Source of the DNA: Pseudoduganella aquatica
GTDB lineage: Bacteria; Pseudomonadota; Gammaproteobacteria; Burkholderiales; Burkholderiaceae_D
Assembly (NCBI RefSeq): GCF_009857595.1
Contig: NZ_WWCU01000006.1
Span: 62,001-126,000 of the forward strand
Reading direction: 5' to 3'
DNA: 64,000 bases
This document shows, piece after piece, positions 33,090-42,582 of the stretch (within the stretch, counting starts at the first letter, position 1; every line of letters begins with the position of its first letter). The notes under the pieces are model-generated. The model was not told where the DNA came from. It made no database searches and was given only the letters and a program-made list of their open reading frames with translations. The translations under genes and the position numbers were made by a program.

Positions 33090-36000
33090 ATGGTTATAGA
33101 TTACCTGGCGCAGCTGTTCTCGCCGCCCGCCGATCCTTCGATGCTCACCTACGGGAAGTACGATCCCTGGCTGGTGGCGCTGTCCGTGCTGGTGGCCTCC
33201 TTCTCGTCCTGGATGGGCTTGCAGATGGCCGGCCAGGCCGGCAACGCCACCAGCGCGCGCCTGCGCCGCGCCGCGCTGCTGACCGGCAGCCTGGCGCTGG
33301 GCAGCGGCGTGTGGGCCATGCACTTCATCGGCATGCTGGCCTTCGACCTGTGCACCAGCGTCGATTACGACCGCTCCATCACCATCTGGTCCATGCTGCC
33401 CAGCGTGGCGGCGTCGCTGGTGGCGCTGTCGCTGATCAGCCGCCAGCGCATCGGCCGCTGGCAGCTGCTGGCCGGCGGCGTGCTGGTGGGCGCCGGCATC
33501 GGCACCATGCACTATGCCGGCATGGCGGCCATGCGCAGCGCCCTGGAGCTGCGCTACGACCCGGCCATGTTCGCGCTGTCCATCGTGGTGGCAGTGGCGC
33601 TGGCCACGCTGGCGCTGTGGGTGCGCTTCGGCCTGAGCGCGCTGCGCGACCGCCTGAGCAGCGCCGCGCGCCTGGCCATCGCCGGCGTCATCATGGGCTG
33701 CGCCATCGCCGGCATGCACTACACCGGCATGGCGGCGGCGCGCTTCGTCGGCACGGTGCCGCCCGGCACGGCCGGCGGCGTGAGCGACTCCATGTTCCTG
33801 GCGCTGGCCATCACGCTCATCACCGTGTCCCTCACCTTGCTGGTGATGTCGGCCAACGGCCTGCTGCGCTACCGCGCCCTGTTCTTCCAGCTGAGCCAGA
33901 GCGAGTCGTGGATGCGCGCGCTGCTGGCCACCGCCGTGGACGGCGTGATCACCATGGAGTCGGACGGCACCATCCGCGAATTCAACGCGGCGGCCGAACG
34001 CATCTTCGGCTGGCGCCGCAACGATATCGTGGGCCGCAACATCCGCCTGCTGATGGCCGACCTGGAGCGCTCGCAGCGCGACGGCCTGCTCAGCCACCTG
34101 AACGACGGCAGGGAGGGCGTGATCGGCGAGAGCCAGGACGTGCTGGGCCTGCACAAGAACGGCAGCCATGTCCCGCTGCGCAATGCCTACGGCCATGCGC
34201 GCCTGGCCGACAAGGATTTATACGTGTGCTTCGTCACCGACATCAGCGAGCGCAAGGCCATGGAGCAGCAGCTGCGCGCCAGCGAGCAGCAGTTCCGCTC
34301 CCTGATCGGCAACATCCCCGGCATTTCCTACCGCAGCCTGATGGCGCCGGGCTGGCCCATGGTCTTCGTCAGCGCGGCGGTGGAGAACCTGACCGGCTAC
34401 CCGGCCGCCGACTTCCTCGGCTCGCCGCCCAAGCGCAGCTTCGGCGACCTGATCCACCCCGACGACCACGAGCAGGTGGCGCGCGGCCTGGACGCGGCGG
34501 TGGAAAAAGGCGAGCCCTTCGTGCTCGAATACCGCCTGCTGCACAAGGACGGCAGCACGCGCTGGATGTGGGAGAACGGCAGCGCCATCTTCACCGAGCA
34601 GGGCAAGGTGCAGTGGCTGGACGGGGTGATCCTCGACATCAGCGGCCGCCGCACCATGGAGGAGGAGCTGCGCGCAGCCAAGGAGCGCGCCGAGCAGGCC
34701 GCCGCCGCGCGCGCCGCCTTCCTGGCCAATATGAGCCATGAAATCCGCACGCCGATGAATTCCATCCTCGGCTTCACCGACGTGCTGCTGCAGGGCGATC
34801 TGGCCAACGACCAGCGCCGCCACCTGAACACGGTGCGCAATTCGGCGCGCTCGCTGCTGCGCCTGCTCAATGAAATCCTCGACACGGCCAAGCTGGACAA
34901 GGGCGCGGTGGAGCTGGAGCTGGCCGACTACAACCTGCTGGCCCTGATCGACGAGCTGTCCTCCACCATGGGCAGCAACGCCAGCGCGAAAGGCCTCAAG
35001 CTGTCCATCGCCTACGACCCGGCCATGCCGCACTGCCTGCACGGCGACGAGCTGCGCGTGCGCCAGGTGCTCAGCAATTTGCTGGGCAACGCCATCAAGT
35101 TCACCGACCGCGGCAACGTCACGCTGGCGGTGGCGCGCGAGAACGGCCCGGACGGCGACTGCGTGCACTTCATTGTTAGCGATACCGGCATCGGCATTCC
35201 CGCCAGCCGCCTGGCCGCCATCTTCGAGCCCTTCACCCAGGCCGACGCGTCGATGAACCGGCGCTACGGCGGCACCGGCCTGGGCACCACCATCTGCAAG
35301 CAGCTCGCCGAGCTGATGGGCGGCCAGATCTGGGCCACCAGCACCGAGGGCCATGGCAGCGCCTTCCACGTGGTGCTGCCGCTCACGCCGGCCGTAAACC
35401 TGCCGGCGCTGCAGCGCCAGGCGCCGTGCATCAAGCTGCCGCCGCTGAACATCCTGGCGGCCGACGACGTGCCGCAGAATCTGGAGCTGCTGACCCTGTT
35501 GCTGGGCAAGCAGGGCCACAGCGTCACCGGCGCCAGCGACGGCGCCATTGCCGTGCAGCTGGCCGCCGAAGGCCGCTTCGACGTGATCCTGATGGACGTG
35601 CAGATGCCGGACGTGGACGGCCTGGAAGCCACGCGCCGCATCCGCGCGCAGGAGGCGCAGCAGGGCCGTGGCCGCGTGCCCATTATCGCCATGACGGCCA
35701 GCGTGCTGGAGAAGGACCGCGAGGCCACCAGCGCGGCCGGCATGGACGGCTTTGCGCCCAAGCCGGTGGACATGCACGTGCTGGGCCGCGAACTGGCCAT
35801 GGTGCTGGGCATAGACATCGCCGAGGAGGCCGCGCCGGACGCGGAGCAGTCGCTGCAGGTGCTCAACCACGCGCATGCGCTGCACCGCTGGGCCGGCGAG
35901 GAGCGCGCCTACCACCGCTCGCTGCGCAACTTCGCCGCCGAACGCGCGCAGGCCAGCGGCGACTTGCGCAGCCTGACCGGCGTGGGCACCGGCCATGGCG

Positions 36001-36539
36001 ACGATGCGGCTGCGGCCGCCGACGCGGCCGGCCTGGCCCACCAGCTGAAAGGCGCGGCCGGCAACCTCGGCCTGGAACAGCTGGCCGCCGCGCTGGACCA
36101 GCTTGAACGCGCACTGCGCGACACGGACACCCCGGCAGACGCCGTGTCCGGCATGCTGGCGGCGGTGGAGCAGCGCCTGGCCGAAGCCATCACCGCCATC
36201 GGCGAGCTGCTGGCCGACGCGCCCCCGTCCGCCCTGCTGCCCACCCCTGCCCCCGTCACTGCCGATGCCGCATCGCGCCCGGCCAGCGGCGCGCCCGCAG
36301 CCCTGGACGAACAGCTGGTGCGCACCCTGGGCGCCACCTTGCAGCGCTCCATCGACAGCGGCGCCTTCGATGAAGCCACGATGGCGCAGCTGGCGCAGGC
36401 CCTGGCCTCGCACGTTGCGCCGCAGCGCCTGCACGAACTGCAGCAAGCCATTGACGATTTTGATTTCAGCGCGGCCCACGCGCGGCTGGAGGCGCTGCTG
36501 GCGTCCGTCCTGCCCGCGGCGGCCGGGAGCACAACATGA
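33090..36539 (+). CDS. MHYT-domain hybrid sensor histidine kinase with receiver and HPt domains
   Basis: The 1149-residue membrane protein has an MHYT sensor of about seven helices (about 25-260; motifs AMHFIGM at 77, TMHYAGM at 139 and GMHYTGM at 209). Two PAS domains (275-390 and 400-525) follow, then HisKA with His550 in MSHEIRTPMN, an ATPase domain (N667, DTGIGIP, GGTGLG), a receiver with Asp836 (LMDVQMPD) and HPt with His984 (AHQLKGAAGNLG). A further helical tail follows. MHYT is thought to sense diatomic gases through copper. The stop overlaps the HD-GYP start (ATGA), so a phosphorelay to that protein is likely. Confidence 0.93.
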   Translation: MVIDYLAQLFSPPADPSMLTYGKYDPWLVALSVLVASFSSWMGLQMAGQAGNATSARLRRAALLTGSLALGSGVWAMHFIGMLAFDLCTSVDYDRSITIWSMLPSVAASLVALSLISRQRIGRWQLLAGGVLVGAGIGTMHYAGMAAMRSALELRYDPAMFALSIVVAVALATLALWVRFGLSALRDRLSSAARLAIAGVIMGCAIAGMHYTGMAAARFVGTVPPGTAGGVSDSMFLALAITLITVSLTLLVMSANGLLRYRALFFQLSQSESWMRALLATAVDGVITMESDGTIREFNAAAERIFGWRRNDIVGRNIRLLMADLERSQRDGLLSHLNDGREGVIGESQDVLGLHKNGSHVPLRNAYGHARLADKDLYVCFVTDISERKAMEQQLRASEQQFRSLIGNIPGISYRSLMAPGWPMVFVSAAVENLTGYPAADFLGSPPKRSFGDLIHPDDHEQVARGLDAAVEKGEPFVLEYRLLHKDGSTRWMWENGSAIFTEQGKVQWLDGVILDISGRRTMEEELRAAKERAEQAAAARAAFLANMSHEIRTPMNSILGFTDVLLQGDLANDQRRHLNTVRNSARSLLRLLNEILDTAKLDKGAVELELADYNLLALIDELSSTMGSNASAKGLKLSIAYDPAMPHCLHGDELRVRQVLSNLLGNAIKFTDRGNVTLAVARENGPDGDCVHFIVSDTGIGIPASRLAAIFEPFTQADASMNRRYGGTGLGTTICKQLAELMGGQIWATSTEGHGSAFHVVLPLTPAVNLPALQRQAPCIKLPPLNILAADDVPQNLELLTLLLGKQGHSVTGASDGAIAVQLAAEGRFDVILMDVQMPDVDGLEATRRIRAQEAQQGRGRVPIIAMTASVLEKDREATSAAGMDGFAPKPVDMHVLGRELAMVLGIDIAEEAAPDAEQSLQVLNHAHALHRWAGEERAYHRSLRNFAAERAQASGDLRSLTGVGTGHGDDAAAAADAAGLAHQLKGAAGNLGLEQLAAALDQLERALRDTDTPADAVSGMLAAVEQRLAEAITAIGELLADAPPSALLPTPAPVTADAASRPASGAPAALDEQLVRTLGATLQRSIDSGAFDEATMAQLAQALASHVAPQRLHELQQAIDDFDFSAAHARLEALLASVLPAAAGSTT

Positions 36540-37552
36540 CCCTCGCACCTGCACAAATGCACAGCGCCCCCAAGCGCCTGCCCGTCATCCTCGCCGTAGA
36601 CGACGAATCCACCAACCTCCAGCTGCTGCGCCAGATCCTGCAGGACCGCTACAGCCTGCTGTTCGCCAAGGACGGCCCGCGCGCGCTGGAGCTGGCCGCC
36701 AAGGAGCAACCCGACCTGATCCTGCTGGACGTGATGATGCCGGACATGACGGGCTACGAAGTGTGCCGCCGCCTGAAGGCCGACCCGGCCACGGCCGGCA
36801 TTCCCGTCATCTTCGTCACCGCCCTCACCGACAGCACCGACGAGGTGGACGGCTTCGACGCCGGCGCGGTGGACTACATCACCAAGCCGGTCAGCCCGGC
36901 CGTGGTGAAAGCGCGCGTGCGCCTGCACCTGTCGCTGGTGCGCCTGGATGAACTGAAAGCAAGCCGCCTGGAGATCGTGCAGCGCCTCGGCCTGGCCGCC
37001 GAATACAAGGACAACGAAACCGGCCTGCACGTGATCCGCATGAGCCACTACGCGCGCCTGCTCGGCATCGCGGCCGGCATGGACGAGGACGACGTGGACG
37101 ACCTGTTCAACGCCGCCCCCATGCACGACATCGGCAAGATCGGCATTCCGGACCGCATCCTGCAAAAGCCCGCCAAGCTGGACGAGGACGAGTGGCGCGT
37201 CATGCAGACCCACCCCACCATCGGCGCGGACATTATCGGCCGCCACGCCACCGGCATGCTGGCCGTGGCCTGCCAGGTGGCGCAGAACCACCACGAAAAA
37301 TGGGACGGCAGCGGCTACCCCAACGGCCTGGCCGGCGAGGCGATCCCGCTGGCCGCCCGCATCGTGGCGGTGGCCGACGTGTTCGACGCGCTCACCTCGG
37401 TGCGTCCCTACAAGCAGGCATGGACCGTGGAGCAGGCCTGCGACCATCTGCGCGCACAGCGCGGCCTGCATTTCGAGCCCCGGCTGGTGGACCTGTTCCT
37501 GACCCAGCTGCCGGCCGTCGCCGAGATCATGGAAAAATGGGCGGAACGTTAA
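36536..37552 (+). CDS. Response regulator with HD-GYP domain (c-di-GMP phosphodiesterase)
   Basis: The 338-residue protein has a receiver domain (about 15-135; phospho-acceptor Asp65 in LLDVMMPD, Lys in ITKP) and an HD-GYP domain (about 145-335) with HDIGK (H197, D198), HHEKWDGSGYP (GYP at 260-262) and VADVFDALTS. All catalytic signatures look intact, so it should hydrolyse c-di-GMP. Its ATG overlaps the kinase stop by 4 bp. The kinase's HPt domain is its probable phosphodonor. Confidence 0.95.
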   Translation: MTLAPAQMHSAPKRLPVILAVDDESTNLQLLRQILQDRYSLLFAKDGPRALELAAKEQPDLILLDVMMPDMTGYEVCRRLKADPATAGIPVIFVTALTDSTDEVDGFDAGAVDYITKPVSPAVVKARVRLHLSLVRLDELKASRLEIVQRLGLAAEYKDNETGLHVIRMSHYARLLGIAAGMDEDDVDDLFNAAPMHDIGKIGIPDRILQKPAKLDEDEWRVMQTHPTIGADIIGRHATGMLAVACQVAQNHHEKWDGSGYPNGLAGEAIPLAARIVAVADVFDALTSVRPYKQAWTVEQACDHLRAQRGLHFEPRLVDLFLTQLPAVAEIMEKWAER

Positions 37553-37621
37553 AAAGGGATGTGCTTTATTTACTTTTACGTAATAATGGGAATAGGAACG
37601 ATTTAGAGCTGGACGGAAACC

Positions 37622-40174
37622 ATGCCACTGCTGGGGAAATTGCTGTCATTGTGGATGCGCATGGGAATCTACGCGAGGCTGTTCGTCCCTATCTTTTTGC
37701 TAGTCACCATCATCATCAGCGTGCGCTATACGCTGCTGACCGAATCCGAATCAGCCGCCGCGCGCCAGCGCTATGAAGTGGAAGCGCAGCAGCTTGGCCA
37801 ATACCTGGCCGCGGCTCTCAGGCCGCTGCAACGCGAACAGAACGAGAACGCCATCTCCGCCCTGCTGGCCGGCGCAGCAGCGCAGAATCCCGACCTGGCA
37901 CTGGTGCGCTGGGAGCACGCAGGCGGGCAAGCCCGCGCCGCAAGCGACCCGGACCTGCCCGGCATCGCCCATCCTGCCTGGCTGGGACCGGCCATCGCCA
38001 TCGAACCGCTGTATCTGAACCTGCGCGTCCCGCTGCGCAGCGGGAGTGAATCCACCCCGGGCGCCAACGCGGCGCCCCATGCCGCCACCGGCACCCTGTC
38101 GCTGTGGTTCCGTCCCACCCAGCCACTCAACCGCGTGTGGCGCGCGCTGCGCCAGCAGGCCATTATCTCGGCGCTGAACGTGGTCACCATCTTCGTGCTG
38201 CTTGGGCTGCTGGTCTACCTGAACCGCCGCATGCAGCTGCGCCTGGAGAACGCCACCAGCCGGTTCCAGAACGGCGAACTGGGTGTGCGCATGCCGGTTG
38301 CCGGCTCGCTCGAAGCGCGCGCCATGGCCACCACCTTCAACAGCATGGCCAGCCAGGTGCAGGCGCTGGTGCATTCGCTGCAGGACCAGAAGGAGCGCAT
38401 TGAAGTCACGCTGGCCTCCATCGGCGACGCCGTCATCACCACCGGACTCGATGGCCGCATCGGCAGCATGAACGAAGCGGCGCAGCAGCTCACCGGCTAC
38501 AGCGAGGAACAGGCCTGCGGCAAGCAATTGCAGGCGGTGTTCACGCTGGCCAACAACTTCGGCCACCAGGCGCTCAAGCGCACCATGCACAGCATCTGCG
38601 CCGGCGGCGCGGCGGTACGCGCCAAGAACCAGACCCTGCGCCAGCCCTCCGGCGCCAGCTTCGTCATCGAATACACGGTGGCGCCCATCCGCCGCAACGG
38701 CCACGGCGAAGCAGGCGCGGTGCAAGGCGCCGTGCTGGTGTTCCGCGACGTGAGCGAGAAAAAGCAGCTGATCCAGCAGATGTCCTGGCAAAGCCAGCAC
38801 GATCTGCTGACCGGCCTGCCCAACCGCAGCGCCCTGGCGGCGCGCTTCGAGCACGAGCTGGAACTGGCGCGCGAGCAGGCCGGCGGCGCCACGCTGGCCG
38901 TGTGCATGCTGGACCTGGACCACTTCCAGCAAGTGAACGAGCGCGGCGGGCATGCGCTGGGCGACGAGATCCTCAAGCAGGCCGCAGGCCGCCTGCACAG
39001 CTTTGCAGGCCCGCGCCACTACGCGGCGCGCCTGGGCGGCGACGAATTCGTGTTGCTGCTGCCGGACCAGCCCGGCCAGGGCGCCGTCGAGCACGCGCTG
39101 GCGCAGCTGATGGCGCTGCTGGCCAGGCCCTACCATTGCGAGACGCAAACGCTGTCGGTGCCTGCCAGCGCCGGCGTGGCGCTCTACACCGGCGGCGATA
39201 TCAGCGCCGACAGCCTGCTGCGCCAGGCCGACCAGGCGCTGTACCAGGCCAAGCTCACCGGCCGCAACAAGGTGCACTACTTCGACGCGCATCTGGACGA
39301 GGAAGTGCGCACCCACCACAACCGCCGCACCGAAGTGCGCGCCGCCCTGCGCGCCGGGGAACTGTGCCTGTTCTACCAGCCCAAGCTGGACATGCGCGCC
39401 GGGCGCATCATCGGGATGGAAGCGCTGCTGCGCTGGCGCCATCCTCTGCGCGGCATCGTCGGGCCGATGGAATTCCTGCCGGTGGTGGAGCACACCGATC
39501 TGATCGTGGAGATCGGCGACATGGTGCTGCGCCACGCGCTGCGCCAGCTGGAGATCTGGCGCGCCAGCCATCCAGGCTGGGTGGTCAGCGTGAACATCGC
39601 CGCGCGCCACTTCCAGCGCACCGACTTCGTGCCGCGCCTGACCGCCATCCTGGCCGAATTCCCCACCGTGCCGCCGCGCATGCTGGAGCTGGAGATACTG
39701 GAATCATCCGCGCTGGCGGACATCGGCCACGTGCGCGCCATCATGCTGGAATGCCAGGCGCTCGGCATCCGCTTCGCGCTGGACGACTTCGGCACCGGCT
39801 ATTCATCCATGTCCTACCTGAAGCGCCTGCCGGCCGAAGTGCTGAAGATAGACCAGAGCTTTGTGCGCAATATGCTGGTGGACCGTGACGACCTGCACCT
39901 GGTGTCGGCCGTGATCGGCCTGGCGCGGGCTTTCAACCGCAGCGTGATCGCCGAAGGCGTGGAGACCGTGGAGCACGGCGCCCAGCTGATGCGGCTGGGC
40001 TGCGAACTGGCGCAAGGCTACGGCATCGCGCGCCCCATGCCGGCGGACGACGTGCTGGACTGGACCGCCAATTTCGCCTCCACGCCCGCCTGGCAGCGCG
40101 CCGCGCTGCTGCCCATCGACGGCATGAACGGCGCCCCCAGCATCCCCAGCACCGCACTGCCCGCGGTCCCGTAA
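37622..40174 (+). CDS. Membrane HAMP-PAS-GGDEF-EAL protein
   Basis: The 850-residue protein has two membrane helices (about 20-38 and 182-200) around a periplasmic sensor domain. HAMP (200-255), PAS (258-380), GGDEF (about 385-555, intact RLGGDEFVLLL) and EAL (570-820, MEALLRWRHP, DDFGTGYSSMSYLKR) follow. Both catalytic motifs look complete, so the net activity cannot be told. It lies 69 bp after the HD-GYP gene on the same strand, making a c-di-GMP block with it. A REP repeat begins 1 bp after the stop. Confidence 0.93.
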   Translation: MPLLGKLLSLWMRMGIYARLFVPIFLLVTIIISVRYTLLTESESAAARQRYEVEAQQLGQYLAAALRPLQREQNENAISALLAGAAAQNPDLALVRWEHAGGQARAASDPDLPGIAHPAWLGPAIAIEPLYLNLRVPLRSGSESTPGANAAPHAATGTLSLWFRPTQPLNRVWRALRQQAIISALNVVTIFVLLGLLVYLNRRMQLRLENATSRFQNGELGVRMPVAGSLEARAMATTFNSMASQVQALVHSLQDQKERIEVTLASIGDAVITTGLDGRIGSMNEAAQQLTGYSEEQACGKQLQAVFTLANNFGHQALKRTMHSICAGGAAVRAKNQTLRQPSGASFVIEYTVAPIRRNGHGEAGAVQGAVLVFRDVSEKKQLIQQMSWQSQHDLLTGLPNRSALAARFEHELELAREQAGGATLAVCMLDLDHFQQVNERGGHALGDEILKQAAGRLHSFAGPRHYAARLGGDEFVLLLPDQPGQGAVEHALAQLMALLARPYHCETQTLSVPASAGVALYTGGDISADSLLRQADQALYQAKLTGRNKVHYFDAHLDEEVRTHHNRRTEVRAALRAGELCLFYQPKLDMRAGRIIGMEALLRWRHPLRGIVGPMEFLPVVEHTDLIVEIGDMVLRHALRQLEIWRASHPGWVVSVNIAARHFQRTDFVPRLTAILAEFPTVPPRMLELEILESSALADIGHVRAIMLECQALGIRFALDDFGTGYSSMSYLKRLPAEVLKIDQSFVRNMLVDRDDLHLVSAVIGLARAFNRSVIAEGVETVEHGAQLMRLGCELAQGYGIARPMPADDVLDWTANFASTPAWQRAALLPIDGMNGAPSIPSTALPAVP

Positions 40175-40175
40175 C

Positions 40176-40252
40176 GGCGGGTTACGCGGGTACCCCGCTA
40201 ACCCGCCCTACGGTGATTGTAGGGCGGGTTAGCGCGTAGCGCGTAACCCGCC
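40176..40252. repeat. REP-like inverted pair (locus C), running into glcF
   Basis: Two opposed units lie here: 40176-40211 (GGCGGGTTA...TAACCCGCC, CTACG) and 40219-40252 (GTAG, GGCGGGTTAGCG, CGTAACCCGCC). The first starts 1 bp after the GGDEF-EAL stop. The second contains the last seven codons and the stop of glcF. This is a rare case of a repeat serving as coding sequence on one side. Confidence 0.88.
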
Positions 40253-41491
40253 ATCCGCCAGCGCCTGATCGATCAGCTCAATCCAATGCTGCACCGGCGT
40301 CTCGGTGCCCGACTGCAGATGCGTCAGGCAGCCGATATTGGCCGACACGATCTTCCGCGCCCCGGTCGCCTCCAGATTCTCCACCTTGCGGTCCCGCAGC
40401 TGCTTGGACAGCTCCGGCTGCAGCATCGAATACGTGCCCGCCGAACCGCAGCACAAATGGCTGTCCGCGCACAGCACCACATCCACGCCGACCGCGCGCA
40501 GCACGCCCTCCACCTTGCCGCGTATCTGCTGCCCATGCTGCAAAGTGCACGGCGGATGGAAGGCCACGCGCTCCGCGATGCGTCCGCCCATGCGCTGCGC
40601 CAGCTCCGCCTCAAAGGCCGGCATCACCTCGCTCAAATCCCTGGTCAGCTCCGAAATGCGCTGCGCCTTCTCAGCATAAGCCGCGTCATGCGCCAGCAAA
40701 TGGCCATACTCCTTGACGGTGACGCCGCAGCCGGACGCCGTCATCACGATGGCCTCCACCGGCGCCGCGCCAGCCTCGCCCGACACGTAGGGCCACCACG
40801 CATCCACATTGCGCCGCATATCATCCAGCCCGCCATCCTGGTCGTTCAGATGGTAGCGCAGCGCGCCGCAGCAGCCCGCCTTGGGCGCCGCGATCAGCTG
40901 CACGCCCAGCGCATCGAGCACGCGCGCCGTGGCCGCGTTGATATTCGGCGCCATGCCCGGCTGCACGCAGCCCTCCAGCATCAGCATGCGGCGCGCATGG
41001 GTGCGCGAGGGCCGCCTGCCGGCCGCCGCTGCGGGCGGCAGCTTGTCCTGCAAGGCCGGCGACAGCAAAGGCCGGACCATGCGCCCCATCGCCAGCGCAG
41101 GCGTGAACAGCCAGCGGCGCGGCAAAGCCTCCTTCAGCACATAGCGCTTCACGCGCTCGGCCAGCGGACGCTGCACACGCTGCTCCACCACCTTGCGGCC
41201 GATGTCGGCCAGGCGGCCGTACTGCACGCCGGACGGACAGGTGCTCTCGCAGTTGCGGCAGGTAAGGCAGCGGTCCAGGTGCAGCTGCGTCTTCTGCGTC
41301 ACGGGTGCGCCTTCGAGCACCTGCTTGATCAGGTATATGCGGCCGCGCGGGCCATCCAGTTCATCGCCCAGCAACTGGTAGGTGGGGCACGTGGCGGTGC
41401 AGAAGCCGCAATGCACGCAGGCGCGCAGGATGGCCTCCGCCTCGTCGCCGTCGCGCGTGTTCTTGATGAAGTCTGCCAGATTGGTTTGCAT
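40229..41491 (-). CDS. glcF: Glycolate oxidase iron-sulfur subunit
   Basis: The 420-residue protein starts MQTNLADFIKNTRDGDEAEA. It has two ferredoxin-type 4Fe-4S sites (CVHCGFCTATCPTYQ near residues 26-40; CLTCRNCESTCPSG further on) and two CCG-domain repeats (GCCGALRYH, LCCGSAGTYS). It passes electrons from the GlcD/GlcE flavin part to the quinone pool. The stop codon and the final GGLRATR come from a REP-like repeat. It is 4 bp downstream of glcE. Confidence 0.94.
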   Translation of the reverse strand: MQTNLADFIKNTRDGDEAEAILRACVHCGFCTATCPTYQLLGDELDGPRGRIYLIKQVLEGAPVTQKTQLHLDRCLTCRNCESTCPSGVQYGRLADIGRKVVEQRVQRPLAERVKRYVLKEALPRRWLFTPALAMGRMVRPLLSPALQDKLPPAAAAGRRPSRTHARRMLMLEGCVQPGMAPNINAATARVLDALGVQLIAAPKAGCCGALRYHLNDQDGGLDDMRRNVDAWWPYVSGEAGAAPVEAIVMTASGCGVTVKEYGHLLAHDAAYAEKAQRISELTRDLSEVMPAFEAELAQRMGGRIAERVAFHPPCTLQHGQQIRGKVEGVLRAVGVDVVLCADSHLCCGSAGTYSMLQPELSKQLRDRKVENLEATGARKIVSANIGCLTHLQSGTETPVQHWIELIDQALADGGLRATR

Positions 41492-41495
41492 AGTT

Positions 41496-42572
41496 TTACA
41501 TGCGGCCCGGGTTGAATATCCCGGCCGGGTCGAAGGCCTGCTTGAGGCGCTGGTTGATCGTAGCCACGGCCGGCGCCATCGGATGGAAAGCGCCGGGGCG
41601 CTTGTCGTCTGCACGGAACAGCGTGGCGTGGCCGCCGGCCGCAGCCACGCTGCGGCGGATGTCCTGCGCCGCGTCCGCGCTGGCGGCAGGGTCGACCTTC
41701 AGCCAGCGCTGCGCACCGCCCCACTCGATCAGCTGCTCGCCCTTAAGGATGATGGCGCTGGCCGCAGGCGGCACCGAGAGCCGCCACAGCGCGCCGCCCT
41801 CGAAATAGCTATGCGTCTGATCGCGCAAGCCGTTCCAGAACAGCGCCGCCTCCGCATCGTCCACGCGGCCGCCGCCCATGCGCAGCAGCGCCGCGCGCAC
41901 CGCAGCCTCCGCACCGGACAGGCGCAGCGTCAGCACGTCCTGGTGCCAGCAGCTGGCCGACACCGGCAAAGGCTGGCCCGCCCATTCATTCAAGCGCCGC
42001 AGCGCCTCGATCTCGCTCATGCCGAAGCGCAGCGTGGCCTCGCACACCGGCAGCGGCAGCACCTTGAGCGACACCTCGAGTATCAGCCCCAGCGTCCCCA
42101 TCGAGCCCGCCAGCAGGCGCGACACGTCATAGCCCGCCACGTTCTTCATCACCTGCCCGCCGAAGCTGAGCACCTCGCCCTTGCCGTCCATGAGCTTCGC
42201 GCCCAGCACGAAGTCGCGCACGCCGCCGGCGCTGGCGCGGCGCGGACCGGCCAGGCCGCTGGCCACTACGCCGCCCATGGTGGACGCCTCGCCGTAGCGC
42301 GGCGGCTCGAACGCCAGCATCTGCGCGTTGGCGGCCAGCAGCGCCTCGACTTCAGCCAGCGGCGTACCGCAGCGCACCGTGATCACCAGTTCGGTCGGTT
42401 CATAATCCACCACGCCGGTGTAGGCGCGCGTATCGAGCACGGCCCCAGCGGAGGCAGCAGTGGCTGCGTTGCCATACCAGTCCTTCGTGCCGCCGCCGCG
42501 CACGCGCAAAGGCGTGGCCGCTTCAACGGCCGCCAGCACCTGGTTGCGGAATTGTTCTACGATCGCTTGCAA
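41496..42572 (-). CDS. glcE: Glycolate oxidase FAD-binding subunit
   Basis: The FAD-binding PCMH-type protein has 358 residues from a TTG start at 42572, which has GGAG 5 bp upstream. No ATG fits before MLAFEPPRYG, and the longer frame to 42617 would run into glcD. The motifs LRVRGGGTKDWYGN, YGEASTMGGVVASGLAG and GYDVSRLLAGSMGTLG are typical of GlcE. It ends at FDPAGIFNPGRM. It sits between glcD (10 bp upstream) and glcF. Confidence 0.92.
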   Translation of the reverse strand: MQAIVEQFRNQVLAAVEAATPLRVRGGGTKDWYGNAATAASAGAVLDTRAYTGVVDYEPTELVITVRCGTPLAEVEALLAANAQMLAFEPPRYGEASTMGGVVASGLAGPRRASAGGVRDFVLGAKLMDGKGEVLSFGGQVMKNVAGYDVSRLLAGSMGTLGLILEVSLKVLPLPVCEATLRFGMSEIEALRRLNEWAGQPLPVSASCWHQDVLTLRLSGAEAAVRAALLRMGGGRVDDAEAALFWNGLRDQTHSYFEGGALWRLSVPPAASAIILKGEQLIEWGGAQRWLKVDPAASADAAQDIRRSVAAAGGHATLFRADDKRPGAFHPMAPAVATINQRLKQAFDPAGIFNPGRM

Positions 42573-42582
42573 GATAACTCCG

